Below, piece by piece: positions 37,932 through 47,756 of a stretch of 64,000 nucleotides of DNA. The stretch comes from Alteromonas sp. LOR. Its GTDB lineage: Bacteria; Pseudomonadota; Gammaproteobacteria; Enterobacterales; Alteromonadaceae. The first letter of the stretch is position 1, and every line of letters begins with the position of its first letter. The stretch lies in contig NZ_JQFW01000040.1 in assembly GCF_000753865.1 (NCBI RefSeq), positions 1-64,000 of the forward strand. The letters are read 5' to 3'. The notes under the pieces are model-generated. The model ran no database searches. It had not been told where the DNA came from and saw nothing but the letters and a program-made list of their open reading frames with translations. The translations under genes and the position numbers were made by a program.

Positions 37932-38942
37932 TTAATTAGTTTGCTCATCGTTTTCAGGTGTTTTGTTAATTCGGGCATCGATAAACCGTTTGTGCTCATT
38001 TCTTTTCGAGCATCTTAAGGTGCCTCCAGCCATTGTGCTAAGCGCAGTAAAAAGTTTATTAGTTGTGCTTGTGCAATTGACTATTTTAACTGGACGCTGA
38101 CTATATAGCTTCTCATCTCTATCCTCGCCTTTTCTAGGGTCGATAATGTTTGGGCTTCTTTTTTTTGCTGCATATGAAGAGGCAGCATTAGCTGATTCCT
38201 CGCCAATACGGGCTTCATTATAGCTGTCTAAATAGTCGGCTGCTGCCTGTGCGCTAGACACATTTAAACGACCGGCTTCACGGTTGATGAGGGGCTTCGA
38301 AACTTGAGGAGAAGGTTCTTCAAAAGATGCTTCTTTTGAAAGTGCCTCTTTTAGCTGTGGTGGGTGAGCGTCTGGCAAAAGCTTGGTTTCTGAAGGCTGC
38401 TTGGGCTCAGCGTTTGGCTTGTCCGGAATGTCAGCCGTGCTAGAAGTCTGTATTTCGCTGTCTGCTGATTCCTCCTCGCTTGCATCTTCATTGACTACCT
38501 CTGACGTTCGCTTGTCTACCACTTCCCTGTCTACCACTTCCTTGTCGACTGCGTCTTTGTTTAATAAATTACTGGGCTCAACAGTTTTTTTGGCGGGTGG
38601 CTGAAACAGCACGGCCTGAATTGTGGGGGCAGGGGAAAGCTCAGTAATAGCCGCTTTCTTTTTTTCAATACCATATTGGCTTACTACAACAACTGTGATG
38701 ATTGCCCCAGTATGAATAAGCAGTGACGCCAATGCGGTACGCCATGCATAACGCTGTTTGCGTGCATGGTCTTGTAAGGGGCGCTCGGGCGCGAAAAACA
38801 TCGCTGTATTTGTGCTCATTAGAACTAACAGACCCAGTAACCTAATGATAGTTCCGCTTTCGCGAGCTTTTGTAAGCTGCGACGTTATGCTCTTTTTCTC
38901 CTTCGATAAACAGACCCGGTTTTGTGCATCAACATTAAACAA
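37932..38942 (-). CDS. TonB/TolA-like protein with an unrecognised C-terminal domain
   Basis: Up to 336 residues; an internal ATG at 38819 (295 residues) is a plausible true start. One membrane helix (RTALASLLIHTGAIITVVVV) contains the Ser-x3-His pattern that marks TonB and TolA anchors, which couple to ExbB/ExbD or TolQ/R. A long acidic, Pro/Glu/Ser-rich spacer with KEVVDREVVDK repeats follows. The last ~70 residues carry two Cys that could pair but do not resemble the usual TonB C-terminal domain. The function is inferred from architecture alone. No exbBD genes are nearby. Confidence 0.55.
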   Translation of the reverse strand: MFNVDAQNRVCLSKEKKSITSQLTKARESGTIIRLLGLLVLMSTNTAMFFAPERPLQDHARKQRYAWRTALASLLIHTGAIITVVVVSQYGIEKKKAAITELSPAPTIQAVLFQPPAKKTVEPSNLLNKDAVDKEVVDREVVDKRTSEVVNEDASEEESADSEIQTSSTADIPDKPNAEPKQPSETKLLPDAHPPQLKEALSKEASFEEPSPQVSKPLINREAGRLNVSSAQAAADYLDSYNEARIGEESANAASSYAAKKRSPNIIDPRKGEDRDEKLYSQRPVKIVNCTSTTNKLFTALSTMAGGTLRCSKRNEHKRFIDARINKTPENDEQTN

Positions 38943-39069
38943 TTCGCTTTACCTGAAAAGCCCGTAAGCGCTGATAACGGGATATGAAAAGGTCAATACG
39001 CGCTCCTATTCGTCTTAATTTATGGTGAATTGACCTTGTGCGCGTCATTGTTGGGCATTCTTTCCGCGC

Positions 39070-39086
39070 TGCACCTTATTGGTGCG
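39070..39086 (+). promoter_or_regulatory. NtrC binding site upstream of glnK
   Basis: TGCACC-TTATT-GGTGCG is a 17-bp near-perfect dyad that matches the enterobacterial NtrC consensus TGCACC-N5-GGTGCA at 11 of 12 arm positions. It lies 64 bp upstream of the sigma-54-like element, an enhancer-like spacing. Confidence 0.8.
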
Positions 39087-39149
39087 TTGTTTTTGATTTA
39101 TCTTCCTCTGATTTCGATTATCTATCTGATTTTAATGCATAATTATTTG

Positions 39150-39165
39150 TGGCATGGCTCTTGGT
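39150..39165 (+). promoter_or_regulatory. Sigma-54-type promoter of glnK-amtB
   Basis: TGGCATGGCTCTTGGT fits the -24/-12 pattern TGGCAC-N5-TTGC with correct spacing, but has GG instead of GC at -12. With the NtrC site upstream, nitrogen-limitation control is likely. It lies ~58 bp before glnK. Confidence 0.65.
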
Positions 39166-39172
39166 ATAGTAA

Positions 39173-39562
<390 letters not shown>

Positions 39563-39594
39563 GCCACAACGATATTTTTGCGGAGAAAACCATA

Positions 39595-40842
39595 ATGGAA
39601 ATCACTTTTGAACTTGGGTATGCGCTAGATACCTTTTACTTCTTAATTTGCGGCGCGCTAGTTATGTGGATGGCTGCAGGTTTTGCAATGCTTGAAGCTG
39701 GCTTAGTTAGAGCCAAAAACACCACTGAAATTTTGACTAAAAACATCTCGTTATTTGCCATAGCCTGCACCATGTATATGGTTTGCGGCTACGGAATCAT
39801 GTACGGCGGTGGCGATTGGGGTCCTTTCCTTAGCGGCATCTTAAGCGACGGCGCAACAGGTGTTTCAGAAGACCCAGCAACCTATGCGCCTTCTGCAGAC
39901 TTCTTCTTCCAAGTCGTCTTCGTTGCCACTGCTATGTCTATCGTGTCTGGTGCGGTTGCTGAGCGTATGAAGCTATGGGCTTTCTTAGCCTTCACTGTGG
40001 TAATGACTGGTTTCATTTACCCAATGGAAGGTGCATGGACATGGGGCGGTGAAGCTGTATTCGGTCTGTACACACTTGGCGATTTAGGCTTCTCAGATTT
40101 TGCAGGCTCGGGTATTGTTCACATGGCAGGTGCAGCAGCTGCACTGGCGGGTGTGTTAATTCTTGGTGCTCGTAAAGGTAAGTACACCGCAGATGGAAAA
40201 GTCAATGCTATTCCAGGTGCTAACTTGCCTCTAGCAACCCTAGGTACATTTATCTTGTGGATGGGATGGTTTGGGTTCAACGGCGGTTCGGTACTTGCTA
40301 CTGCAACGGTTGAAAGCGCAAACTCTGTTGCTATCGTATTTATGAACACTAACGCAGCCGCAGCCGGTGGTACTATTGCTGCGCTTATCGTAGCGCGTAT
40401 CTTATTCGGTAAAGCTGACTTAACAATGGCACTAAACGGTGCGTTAGCCGGTTTGGTTGCTATTACTGCAGAGCCTTCTACGCCTAGCCCATTAGAGGCA
40501 ACCTTATTCGGTGGTCTTGGTGGTATCTTGGTAGTACTTAGCATTGTTGGTCTTGATAAGCTTAAGATTGATGATCCAGTAGGTGCTATCTCAGTTCACG
40601 GTGTTGTTGGTTTACTTGGTCTTCTACTTGTTCCAATTACTAACGACGGTTCAAGCTTCTCTGGTCAGCTTATTGGTGCGGCAACTATCTTTGTTTGGGT
40701 ATTCGTAGCCAGCCTAGTAGTGTGGTTAGCGCTTAAAGCAACGATGGGCATCCGTGTTACTGAAGAAGAAGAGTTTGACGGTGTAGACATGAGTGAATGT
40801 GGTTTGGAAGCATACCCAGATTTCACCAGCGGTCGTTCATAA
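39595..40842 (+). CDS. amtB: Ammonium transporter
   Basis: 415 residues with 11 hydrophobic segments of the Amt/Rh family. Key features: the Asp-containing FAGSGIVHMAGAAAAL region that holds the first pore His, AISVHGVVGLLGLL with the second pore His, and GWFGFNGGS. The N-terminus lacks a cleavable signal of the E. coli AmtB type and begins with a helix. It imports ammonium and is gated by GlnK, encoded 32 bp upstream in the same operon. A terminator follows. Confidence 0.95.
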   Translation: MEITFELGYALDTFYFLICGALVMWMAAGFAMLEAGLVRAKNTTEILTKNISLFAIACTMYMVCGYGIMYGGGDWGPFLSGILSDGATGVSEDPATYAPSADFFFQVVFVATAMSIVSGAVAERMKLWAFLAFTVVMTGFIYPMEGAWTWGGEAVFGLYTLGDLGFSDFAGSGIVHMAGAAAALAGVLILGARKGKYTADGKVNAIPGANLPLATLGTFILWMGWFGFNGGSVLATATVESANSVAIVFMNTNAAAAGGTIAALIVARILFGKADLTMALNGALAGLVAITAEPSTPSPLEATLFGGLGGILVVLSIVGLDKLKIDDPVGAISVHGVVGLLGLLLVPITNDGSSFSGQLIGAATIFVWVFVASLVVWLALKATMGIRVTEEEEFDGVDMSECGLEAYPDFTSGRS

Positions 40843-40910
40843 ACACACGGACCAATTTACATTGATGTAGGCAGCGACAAAAACATAATAATGCCTAATT
40901 ATCATCACTT

Positions 40911-40936
40911 AAGCCTCGCATTTGCGAGGCTTTTTT
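40911..40936 (+). terminator. Terminator of glnK-amtB
   Basis: AAGCCTCGCA-TT-TGCGAGGCTT, a perfect 10-bp stem followed by TTTTTT, 69 bases after the amtB stop. Confidence 0.93.
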
Positions 40937-41098
40937 CGTTCTGCGATAAACCTAGGCGTATTGCGCCTTAAACGCTACACTAGAAATGGAAATTCAAAGA
41001 GGTTTCGACACGAAGCTGCCAGTTAAAAACGTAAGCACACCAACATTGTTTATAAAAAACGTGCTTTGGATTAAAAGGGAAACGACGGGACTACGGTG

Positions 41099-42814
41099 AT
41101 GATAGCTAAAATAACACACTCACTTTTCACGATGACGTTCGCAATTACACTATGCAGTACGCTTTGTATATCGTCTTCACACGCATATGACAGAGTAACG
41201 GGCAAGCCATTTGCCAGCCGGTCGGAGGTTATAGCGCAGCACGGCATGGCGGCAACCAGTCAACCCTTAGCAACGCAGGTCGCTCTGGATGTGCTTAAGC
41301 AAGGTGGAAGTGCTGTCGATGCTGCTATTGCAGCAAATGCTATGCTTGGCTTAGTAGAGCCTACAGGTAGTGGTATAGGAGGAGACTTATTCGCCATTGT
41401 ATGGGATGCCAGTGAACAAAAGCTAGTTGGCTTAAATGCATCAGGTCGTTCTCCCCGTTCACTGACTAAAGCGGTGTTTGCAGAGCGCGGATTGAACAAA
41501 ATCCCTAAGTTTGGTCCCTTACCTGTATCGGTTCCTGGTGCGGTAGACGGCTGGTTTGAGTTACATGAAAAGTTCGGCAAGTTGCCCATGTCTACTCTTT
41601 TGACTCCTGCCATCGAATACGCAAAAAATGGCTTCCCAGTTTCCGAGCTAATCGCGTATTACTGGCAAATGAATAAAGACAGAATAGGCCACTACGATGG
41701 CTTCGCTGAGACCTACCTCATCAACGGCAATGTGCCCAAAAAAGGCGACATATTCAAAAATCCTGGGCTTGCGGTTTCCTATGAAAAGATAGCTACCGGC
41801 GGCCGTGATGCGTTTTACAAAGGAGATATTGCTCGCGCCATTGATGCGTATATGGAAGCTCAGGGCGGATTTCTTTCTTATCAAGATTTAGCGTCTCATA
41901 CATCACAATGGGTTGAGCCAGTATCGGCAAATTACCGTGGTTACGATGTGTGGGAACTACCTCCAAACGGACAAGGTATTGCCGCACTGCAAATCCTCAA
42001 TGTGCTCGAGCGCTACGATATAGAAGGCATGGGGTTTAACTCTGCCGATTATATTCACACCTTTGTAGAAGCCAAAAAGCTCGCATTCGAAGATAGAGCA
42101 AAGTTTTACGCTGATCCCGACTTTAATGATATTCCTGTAGATTGGTTAATCTCTAAAGAGTATGCCAAAAAACGACAGGCGCTCATTGATATGGAAAAAG
42201 CAGCGTCCCGGGTAGATGCAGGTATTTATGAGGGCGATACTATTTATCTAACTGTGGCAGACAAAGACGGCAATATGGTTTCGCTAATTCAAAGTAATTA
42301 TCGCGGAATGGGGTCGGGTATGACGCCGCCCGGCTTAGGCTTTGTACTGCAAAATAGAGGTGAAATGTTTACGCTAGAAGAGGGACACTACAACGAGTAT
42401 CGCCCAGGCAAACGTCCCTTTCATACCATTATTCCCGCATTTGTTACCCGAAACGGTCGTCCCGTGATGAGCTTTGGGGTAATGGGTGGTGGCACACAGC
42501 CACAAATGCACGCACAAATCATCGTTAATATTCTGGATTTTGGTATGAACTTGCAAGAAGCAGGTGATGCACCACGGATTCTCCACAGTGGCTCAAGCAG
42601 TCCTACGGGTGAATTAATGTTAGACGGCGGCTATGTAAGCTTAGAGTCAGGATTCGATGAGGTGGTGCAGCGCGAGCTTATGGAGAGAGGCCATAAACTC
42701 CAGCGTGTGGTGGGTGCATTTGGCGGCTATCAAGCCATTGCTTGGGATGCTAAAAAAGGCGTGTATTTTGGCGCTTCTGAAAGCAGAAAAGATGGACAAG
42801 CTGCAGGGTATTAA
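41099..42814 (+). CDS. ggt: Gamma-glutamyltransferase family protein
   Basis: 571 residues from ATG 41099 (a GTG one codon earlier is also possible). A signal peptide (ITLCSTLCISSSHA, ~25-28 residues) directs it to the periplasm. It is an N-terminal nucleophile hydrolase that self-cleaves into two subunits. The predicted nucleophile is Thr381 in EGDTIYLTVADKDGN, at the start of the small subunit. The following SNYRGMGSGMTPPGLGFVLQNRG differs from the classical E. coli GGT, so substrate use may differ (gamma-glutamyl or acylase-like). Glutathione breakdown is the family default. It is monocistronic. Confidence 0.88.
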   Translation: MIAKITHSLFTMTFAITLCSTLCISSSHAYDRVTGKPFASRSEVIAQHGMAATSQPLATQVALDVLKQGGSAVDAAIAANAMLGLVEPTGSGIGGDLFAIVWDASEQKLVGLNASGRSPRSLTKAVFAERGLNKIPKFGPLPVSVPGAVDGWFELHEKFGKLPMSTLLTPAIEYAKNGFPVSELIAYYWQMNKDRIGHYDGFAETYLINGNVPKKGDIFKNPGLAVSYEKIATGGRDAFYKGDIARAIDAYMEAQGGFLSYQDLASHTSQWVEPVSANYRGYDVWELPPNGQGIAALQILNVLERYDIEGMGFNSADYIHTFVEAKKLAFEDRAKFYADPDFNDIPVDWLISKEYAKKRQALIDMEKAASRVDAGIYEGDTIYLTVADKDGNMVSLIQSNYRGMGSGMTPPGLGFVLQNRGEMFTLEEGHYNEYRPGKRPFHTIIPAFVTRNGRPVMSFGVMGGGTQPQMHAQIIVNILDFGMNLQEAGDAPRILHSGSSSPTGELMLDGGYVSLESGFDEVVQRELMERGHKLQRVVGAFGGYQAIAWDAKKGVYFGASESRKDGQAAGY

Positions 42815-42962
42815 GCACACTGACAATACTCGTCACAGCAAGGGATTTAACCGCCTGTAACAGGATTCGTATAACATCTGTAATAACGGTTAATAAGCGC
42901 TGTTTGAATGAGTAGTTTTTATAAGTGCTTTAAGAAAACTTCAAATAATAACAAGAGCTGCA

Positions 42963-43889
42963 ATGACACAACCACAAAAAGGCATATGCGCAGAGCCAAA
43001 TTTGCATGCGCAATATTTGATGCTCAATGTTGTCGATGAGGACAGCGAAGCCGTAAGAGCAAAATTAGCGAGAGTGCTCGATATTTTCGAGCACTTTGAA
43101 AATGAGCATTACGAAGCCATGGTTACCGGTGTTATTGCGGTGGGAACCAGCTATTGGGCCGATGTTTATCCCGGGCTAATCCCCGTTGAGCTTGCTCCTT
43201 TCCCCGATATGCAATGTGAAGACAGAAGCGCGCCAACCACACCTTGCGATTTGTTTATTCAAATTCGAGCAGACCGGCTAGATATTTGCCACGCCGTTGG
43301 TATAGAGGTGATGGACTTACTGCGCATTCACGTTGAGTTGGTAGAGCAGGTACGGGGTTTTCGCTATCTCGACGGTCGCGACCTCAATGGCTTTCTTTAT
43401 GCTACTGACAACCCTAGAGGGATGGCCCGCAGAAAGGTCGCTATTATTAGCGAAGAGGACGACCCCGATTTTCAAGGGGGAAGTTACTTGCATGTGCAGC
43501 GATATCGACATGATCTTAGGCGCTGGAATAGTTTGTCTGATAGGCAAAAAGAACAGGCCATGGGAACCACTCAGCAACACAATCTGCCAAGTGTGGAGCA
43601 GTCTCAGTCGTCACACTGCGTTCGCGCCGTAAGCGCATCTGCTGATGATGAAACGTCTAAACTTATGAAGCAAGGTATGCCCTATGGCGATATGGCATCT
43701 CAAGGCTTGTTTTCTGTCTGCTGTAGCGCAAGCGCGCGACCCTTTAAGCATATGTTACAAAGTCAGATATACGGCAACGGAGAAGGGGATTACGACCGGT
43801 GGTTAGACTTTACAAGTGCAGAGACCGGTGCTGCATTCTTTGCACCCTCTGTTAACTTTATAAAAGCGCAGGCTACCCTATCGAACTGA
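42963..43889 (+). CDS. Dye-decolourising peroxidase (DyP type)
   Basis: 308 residues of the DyP heme peroxidase family. The signature is present as RGFRYLDGRDLNGF (catalytic Asp), followed by YLHVQRYRHDLRRWNSLS with the likely proximal heme-ligand His. The YGDMASQGLFSVCCSASARPF segment carries the distal Arg region. There is no signal peptide or Tat motif, so it should be cytosolic. DyP enzymes oxidise varied substrates with H2O2; the natural one is unknown. It lies 148 bp after ggt, so it may be separate. No encapsulin gene is adjacent. Confidence 0.9.
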   Translation: MTQPQKGICAEPNLHAQYLMLNVVDEDSEAVRAKLARVLDIFEHFENEHYEAMVTGVIAVGTSYWADVYPGLIPVELAPFPDMQCEDRSAPTTPCDLFIQIRADRLDICHAVGIEVMDLLRIHVELVEQVRGFRYLDGRDLNGFLYATDNPRGMARRKVAIISEEDDPDFQGGSYLHVQRYRHDLRRWNSLSDRQKEQAMGTTQQHNLPSVEQSQSSHCVRAVSASADDETSKLMKQGMPYGDMASQGLFSVCCSASARPFKHMLQSQIYGNGEGDYDRWLDFTSAETGAAFFAPSVNFIKAQATLSN

Positions 43890-43910
43890 CACCTCTCTAT
43901 TGCACCACTT

Positions 43911-44993
43911 TTACTGAAGCACTAGGGCGCCATCCCAGTCGTCATCTAAATCTATATTTCGATAAATACGACATACGTCAATATGGTGATGGGCTAGGGT
44001 ATCATTTGGATTAACTGCCAATGCGGTTTCAAAGTAGGCAATCGCTTCATCCCACTGCTTGTTAATACGACATGCCAAGCCCGCTGCAATTTTGGCTTGC
44101 ACAGAAATACGCGCCGCTTGCTCAACGTTGCTGAGATGACTTAGTACCTCATAAATTTCAATCGGCGCTTGACGGCCTTTTACCCGAACCCAATCGAGTA
44201 AGCGGGTCTTAATGGGATAGCCTGCCCCTAAGGTTTGCAGTACTTGAGCACTCACAATAATATCGGCTTGGTATTTCGGCGTCAGTGCTTCAAGACGCGA
44301 TGCAATATTAACACTGTCGCCAATTACTGTGGTGTCCATGCGATCGTCGGAACCTACCGTGCCCATGATCACATTTCCAAAGTGTATCCCAATACCCATG
44401 TTGACCGCAGCGTAGTTGCTGTTCTTTCTATGTCCGTTATATATGGTCAGTGCTTTTCTTAAATCTAATGCAGCGTTTAAAGAGTCGATGGCTTTATCTC
44501 TCGCTGTGCCACCTGGGTGGTCGAATAAGGCCATAATGCCATCACCCATGAACTTGTCGATAAAGCCACTGTTTTGATGAATAGGGTCGTTCATGCGGGT
44601 AAAGTATGAATTAAGGAAATTCATTAACTCTTGAGGTGTTATGCGTTCAGAAAAGCCAGTAAATCCTCTAATGTCGCAAAACATAATAGCGACTTCATTT
44701 TCTGAGGCATAGCCTAAACCAAGGTTGTCTACATCGGTATTGGCCATGTGCTCTACAAACTGCTTGGGCACAAATTTTTGAAATGTTTGATTTAATCGCA
44801 GGGCCTCATCAGCCGCTTCTTGAAACCGAAGCTCTTTTTCAATACTTAAGTCGGTATTGCGCCTGTTCTTTTTGAACTGCGTAACTCGTCGTGCAAATCT
44901 TCGACTGCGCTTAATAAGCAGTATCGTGATGACGGCGCTATAAATGAGGAGTAGAACTATCCCTATTCCTAAAAACCATTCCATAGAAGACAT
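43911..44993 (-). CDS. Membrane-anchored class III adenylate cyclase with TPR-like tail
   Basis: 360 residues. One membrane helix (~5-28), a short coiled linker, then a class III nucleotidyl cyclase domain at ~95-270. Metal Asp residues are in FCDIRGFT and FMGDGIMALF. The substrate-defining Lys in FIDKFMGDG and the DTTVIGDSVNIASRLE segment predict ATP rather than GTP as substrate. The C-terminal ~75 residues form helical pairs with TPR-like spacing (AKIAAGLACRINKQWDEAIAYFETALAVNP). It makes cAMP at the inner membrane; the input signal is unknown. It is convergent with the peroxidase gene. Confidence 0.9.
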   Translation of the reverse strand: MSSMEWFLGIGIVLLLIYSAVITILLIKRSRRFARRVTQFKKNRRNTDLSIEKELRFQEAADEALRLNQTFQKFVPKQFVEHMANTDVDNLGLGYASENEVAIMFCDIRGFTGFSERITPQELMNFLNSYFTRMNDPIHQNSGFIDKFMGDGIMALFDHPGGTARDKAIDSLNAALDLRKALTIYNGHRKNSNYAAVNMGIGIHFGNVIMGTVGSDDRMDTTVIGDSVNIASRLEALTPKYQADIIVSAQVLQTLGAGYPIKTRLLDWVRVKGRQAPIEIYEVLSHLSNVEQAARISVQAKIAAGLACRINKQWDEAIAYFETALAVNPNDTLAHHHIDVCRIYRNIDLDDDWDGALVLQ

Positions 44994-45341
44994 TCGCTAT
45001 TCTTATTCAAAGTGACTTTATAATGAGAATGAAGACATCAATACAAGATAGTGTGAAAATTTAAATACTAAAAATACAATACAAAAATGTAGCTCAGAAA
45101 TGTAGTACAGAAATTTCGAAATCTTGTGAGTGCCTGCTTATGACTAAGGTAAACGTATACTGTAGTGTAATTCAAGTGAACATTAGTTGAGGAAAGAGAT
45201 TGGTCAAAAAAAGGTATTTAATAATAAAGAGATTAGCTATTTAAGGGCCGATAAATGATTACTAGAGAGCACAACATTTATGTGCTCTCTAGGTATAGCT
45301 GCTCTGTGCATAAATACAATCAGGGCTACTACACAAATGCC
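44994..45341. other. Spacer between the cyclase and hemL
   Basis: A 348-bp gene-free gap. It includes a short near-tandem pair (AAATGTAGCTCAG / AAATGTAGTACAG at ~45085) and the 12-bp hairpin at 45262-45292. The cyclase promoter must lie here but was not recognised. Confidence 0.4.
45262..45292 (-). terminator. Perfect 12-bp hairpin after hemL
   Basis: CTAGAGAGCACA and TGTGCTCTCTAG are perfectly paired around a 7-base loop. It is positioned to end the minus-strand pyrB-hemL transcript, though no strong T-tract follows. Confidence 0.6.
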
Positions 45342-46622
45342 TTAAAGCGTAGCAAATACCTTATCTGCAGCCGCTAGTGTTTTTTCTATAACACTGGCAT
45401 CGTGGGCTTTAGATACAAATCCTGCCTCGTAGGAGGCCGGGGCTAGGTATACACCCTCGTTCAGCATGCCGTGATAAAACTTATTAAATTGCTCGGTGTT
45501 GCAATTAATAGCCTGTTTATAGTTCGTCACCTTCTCAACGTCGGTGAAGAATATCCCAAACATACTGCCTGCAACATTAGTAGTTAGACTAATATTGTGC
45601 TTGTCGGCCAGTGCCTGCATGCCATCTACCAACGCCTGCGTATTCTCAAAAATTGAGTCATAGAGGTCTTCTTGCTGCAGTTGTTCCATAGCTGCAAGGC
45701 CAGCGGCCATTGCTACTGGGTTACCCGACAGCGTTCCCGCCTGATAGACAGGCCCTGTTGGGGCTATGTGCGTGATAATATCTTTTCTGCCACCAAAACA
45801 ACCTACCGGCATACCGCCGCCAATCACCTTGCCAAGGCAGGTAAGATCAGGCTTAACACCATAACGTTCTTGAGCTCCACCGCGAGATACGCGGAAGCCT
45901 GTCATGACTTCGTCAAAAATAAGTACGCTTGAATACTCATCGCATACCGCACGAAGGCCCTCAAGAAAGCCTTCCACAGGCGGAATACAGTTCATGTTGC
46001 CAGCCACTGGCTCTACAATAATACAGGCAATGTCATCGCCATGAGCTTTAAAGATCTCTTTAACCGATTCAATATTGTTATATTCAACGGTAAGCGTATG
46101 TCCCGCCACATTATCAGGTACGCCAGGAGAGCTTGGTACACCCAGTGTCAGTGCACCTGACCCCGCTTTTACTAACAACGAGTCGGCATGCCCATGATAG
46201 CAGCCTTCAAATTTTACAATTTTGTTGCGGCCCGTATAGCCACGTGCCAGTCGTATTGCTGACATTGTCGCTTCGGTGCCTGAATTTACCATGCGCACCA
46301 TCTCCATTGACGGCACCATTTTGCTCACCGTTTCAGCCATAATGACCTCGGCTTCGGTTGGCGCGCCAAAAGATAACCCGCTGTAAGAAGCCTCTATAAC
46401 GGCCTCTCTTATTTTAGGGTTGTTGTGCCCTAATACCATTGGGCCCCATGACTGAATATAGTCAATGTACTGTTTACCGTCTACATCCCACATGTATGCG
46501 CCATCTGCTTTCGTAATAAAGCGAGGTGTTCCACCTACCGCTTTAAAAGCACGCACAGGTGAATTCACACCACCTGGAATGGTGATTTGAGCTCGGGCAA
46601 ATAGTGTTTCAGATTTTGTCAT
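45342..46622 (-). CDS. hemL: Glutamate-1-semialdehyde 2,1-aminomutase
   Basis: 426 residues from ATG 46622, matching E. coli HemL in length. The frame is open further upstream to 46706, but that part lies inside pyrB and is not family-like. A PLP enzyme of the aminotransferase fold, it converts glutamate-1-semialdehyde to 5-aminolevulinate in C5 heme synthesis. The PLP Lys is in [23 protein letters not shown] holds the PLP-binding Asp. It begins 4 bases after the pyrB stop, so the two form an operon with coupled translation likely. Confidence 0.96.
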   Translation of the reverse strand: MTKSETLFARAQITIPGGVNSPVRAFKAVGGTPRFITKADGAYMWDVDGKQYIDYIQSWGPMVLGHNNPKIREAVIEASYSGLSFGAPTEAEVIMAETVSKMVPSMEMVRMVNSGTEATMSAIRLARGYTGRNKIVKFEGCYHGHADSLLVKAGSGALTLGVPSSPGVPDNVAGHTLTVEYNNIESVKEIFKAHGDDIACIIVEPVAGNMNCIPPVEGFLEGLRAVCDEYSSVLIFDEVMTGFRVSRGGAQERYGVKPDLTCLGKVIGGGMPVGCFGGRKDIITHIAPTGPVYQAGTLSGNPVAMAAGLAAMEQLQQEDLYDSIFENTQALVDGMQALADKHNISLTTNVAGSMFGIFFTDVEKVTNYKQAINCNTEQFNKFYHGMLNEGVYLAPASYEAGFVSKAHDASVIEKTLAAADKVFATL

Positions 46623-46626
46623 GTAA

Positions 46627-47640
46627 TTACTTACTCTTATTGCTGTACCAAACGACGTCACGTTCGTATTTTGTGACCAAGTGCTCCACACCAAGAGTGA
46701 GGGCAAATAAGGCCATTCTTACCAACACACCATTATCGGTTTGTCGGAAAATGGCTAGGTTTGGATTAAGGTTTAAATCGTTATCTAGCTCGTTGGCTTC
46801 CATACGAGAATCTCGCGGAAGTGGATGCATAATGACGGTCTTAGACTGAAAGTGACGTGTGTAAATCGATTGATTTAACCGAAACTTTCCGCGGTATTTA
46901 TTGGCTTCATCTTGTGAAGGGAATCGCTCTTCTTGAATACGAGTTTGATAGCAAATGTCCGCATCCATGCTGCCTTCTAGGGTATCGGTGATAGTAAGTT
47001 GATGACCCGCTTGCTCAATAGCATCAATGACAGGTTGCGGCATGGCTAATTCTTGAGGCGATATTAAGGTAAAACGAACATTATTAAATAAACACAATAA
47101 ACGGGATAATGAATGCACGGTTCTACCGTAGCGCAAGTCGCCTATCATAGCGATATGAAGCCCATCGATACCTTGGCCGTTGTATTCTAACTCACGTTTA
47201 ATGGTAAATAGGTCTAACAGGGCTTGGGTAGGATGTTCATTTGCACCATCGCCGCCATTAATTACGGGGACTCGGCTTCCTTCAGCAAATTCAGCCACAG
47301 AACCGGCCGCGGGATGTCGCATGGCGATAATATCTGAATACCCGCTTAATACTCTTGCGGTATCGTACAGAGACTCGCCCTTTGCCAGCGCTGAACTCGA
47401 CATTCCGGTCGTTTCTCGCACTTCACCACCTAACAAGTTGAAGGCGGTACCAAAACTCACGCGAGTTCGGGTACTGGGTTCAAAAAAAAGGTTACCAAGA
47501 ATGGCGCCTTCTAATACCGTCGTGCGTTTTTCTCGTCTTGCATAAGGTTGCATGGAATCGGCTACTGAGAACACCTTCTCAATGGCCTCCCGATCGAATT
47601 GATTAACCGAAAGAATATGGTTACCAGTAAAGTCAGACAT
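46627..47640 (-). CDS. pyrB: Aspartate carbamoyltransferase catalytic chain
   Basis: 337 residues from ATG 47640 (an ATG at 47655 adds five residues). It makes carbamoyl-aspartate in pyrimidine synthesis. The carbamoyl-phosphate motif [12 protein letters not shown], the loop [22 protein letters not shown] and [10 protein letters not shown] are all present. It is longer than E. coli PyrB (311), with an extended C-terminal region. No pyrI regulatory chain follows; hemL does instead, 4 bases later. A GAGTGG ribosome-binding site favours the shorter start. Confidence 0.94.
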   Translation of the reverse strand: MSDFTGNHILSVNQFDREAIEKVFSVADSMQPYARREKRTTVLEGAILGNLFFEPSTRTRVSFGTAFNLLGGEVRETTGMSSSALAKGESLYDTARVLSGYSDIIAMRHPAAGSVAEFAEGSRVPVINGGDGANEHPTQALLDLFTIKRELEYNGQGIDGLHIAMIGDLRYGRTVHSLSRLLCLFNNVRFTLISPQELAMPQPVIDAIEQAGHQLTITDTLEGSMDADICYQTRIQEERFPSQDEANKYRGKFRLNQSIYTRHFQSKTVIMHPLPRDSRMEANELDNDLNLNPNLAIFRQTDNGVLVRMALFALTLGVEHLVTKYERDVVWYSNKSK

Positions 47641-47756
47641 GAGCCACTCAATCATTAACGAAAACGCCGCTAGTGTATAACAAACCGCGGTATAAGTAAT
47701 CTTTCAGCGGCAAACTCTAAGCGTAATTCGCGCATTTGTTTCGTGAATCGTTGTGA

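Noticed and set aside
46623..46706. Upstream start for hemL
   Set aside because: The 28 extra residues lie inside pyrB in another frame, and the family N-terminus begins at the ATG at 46622.
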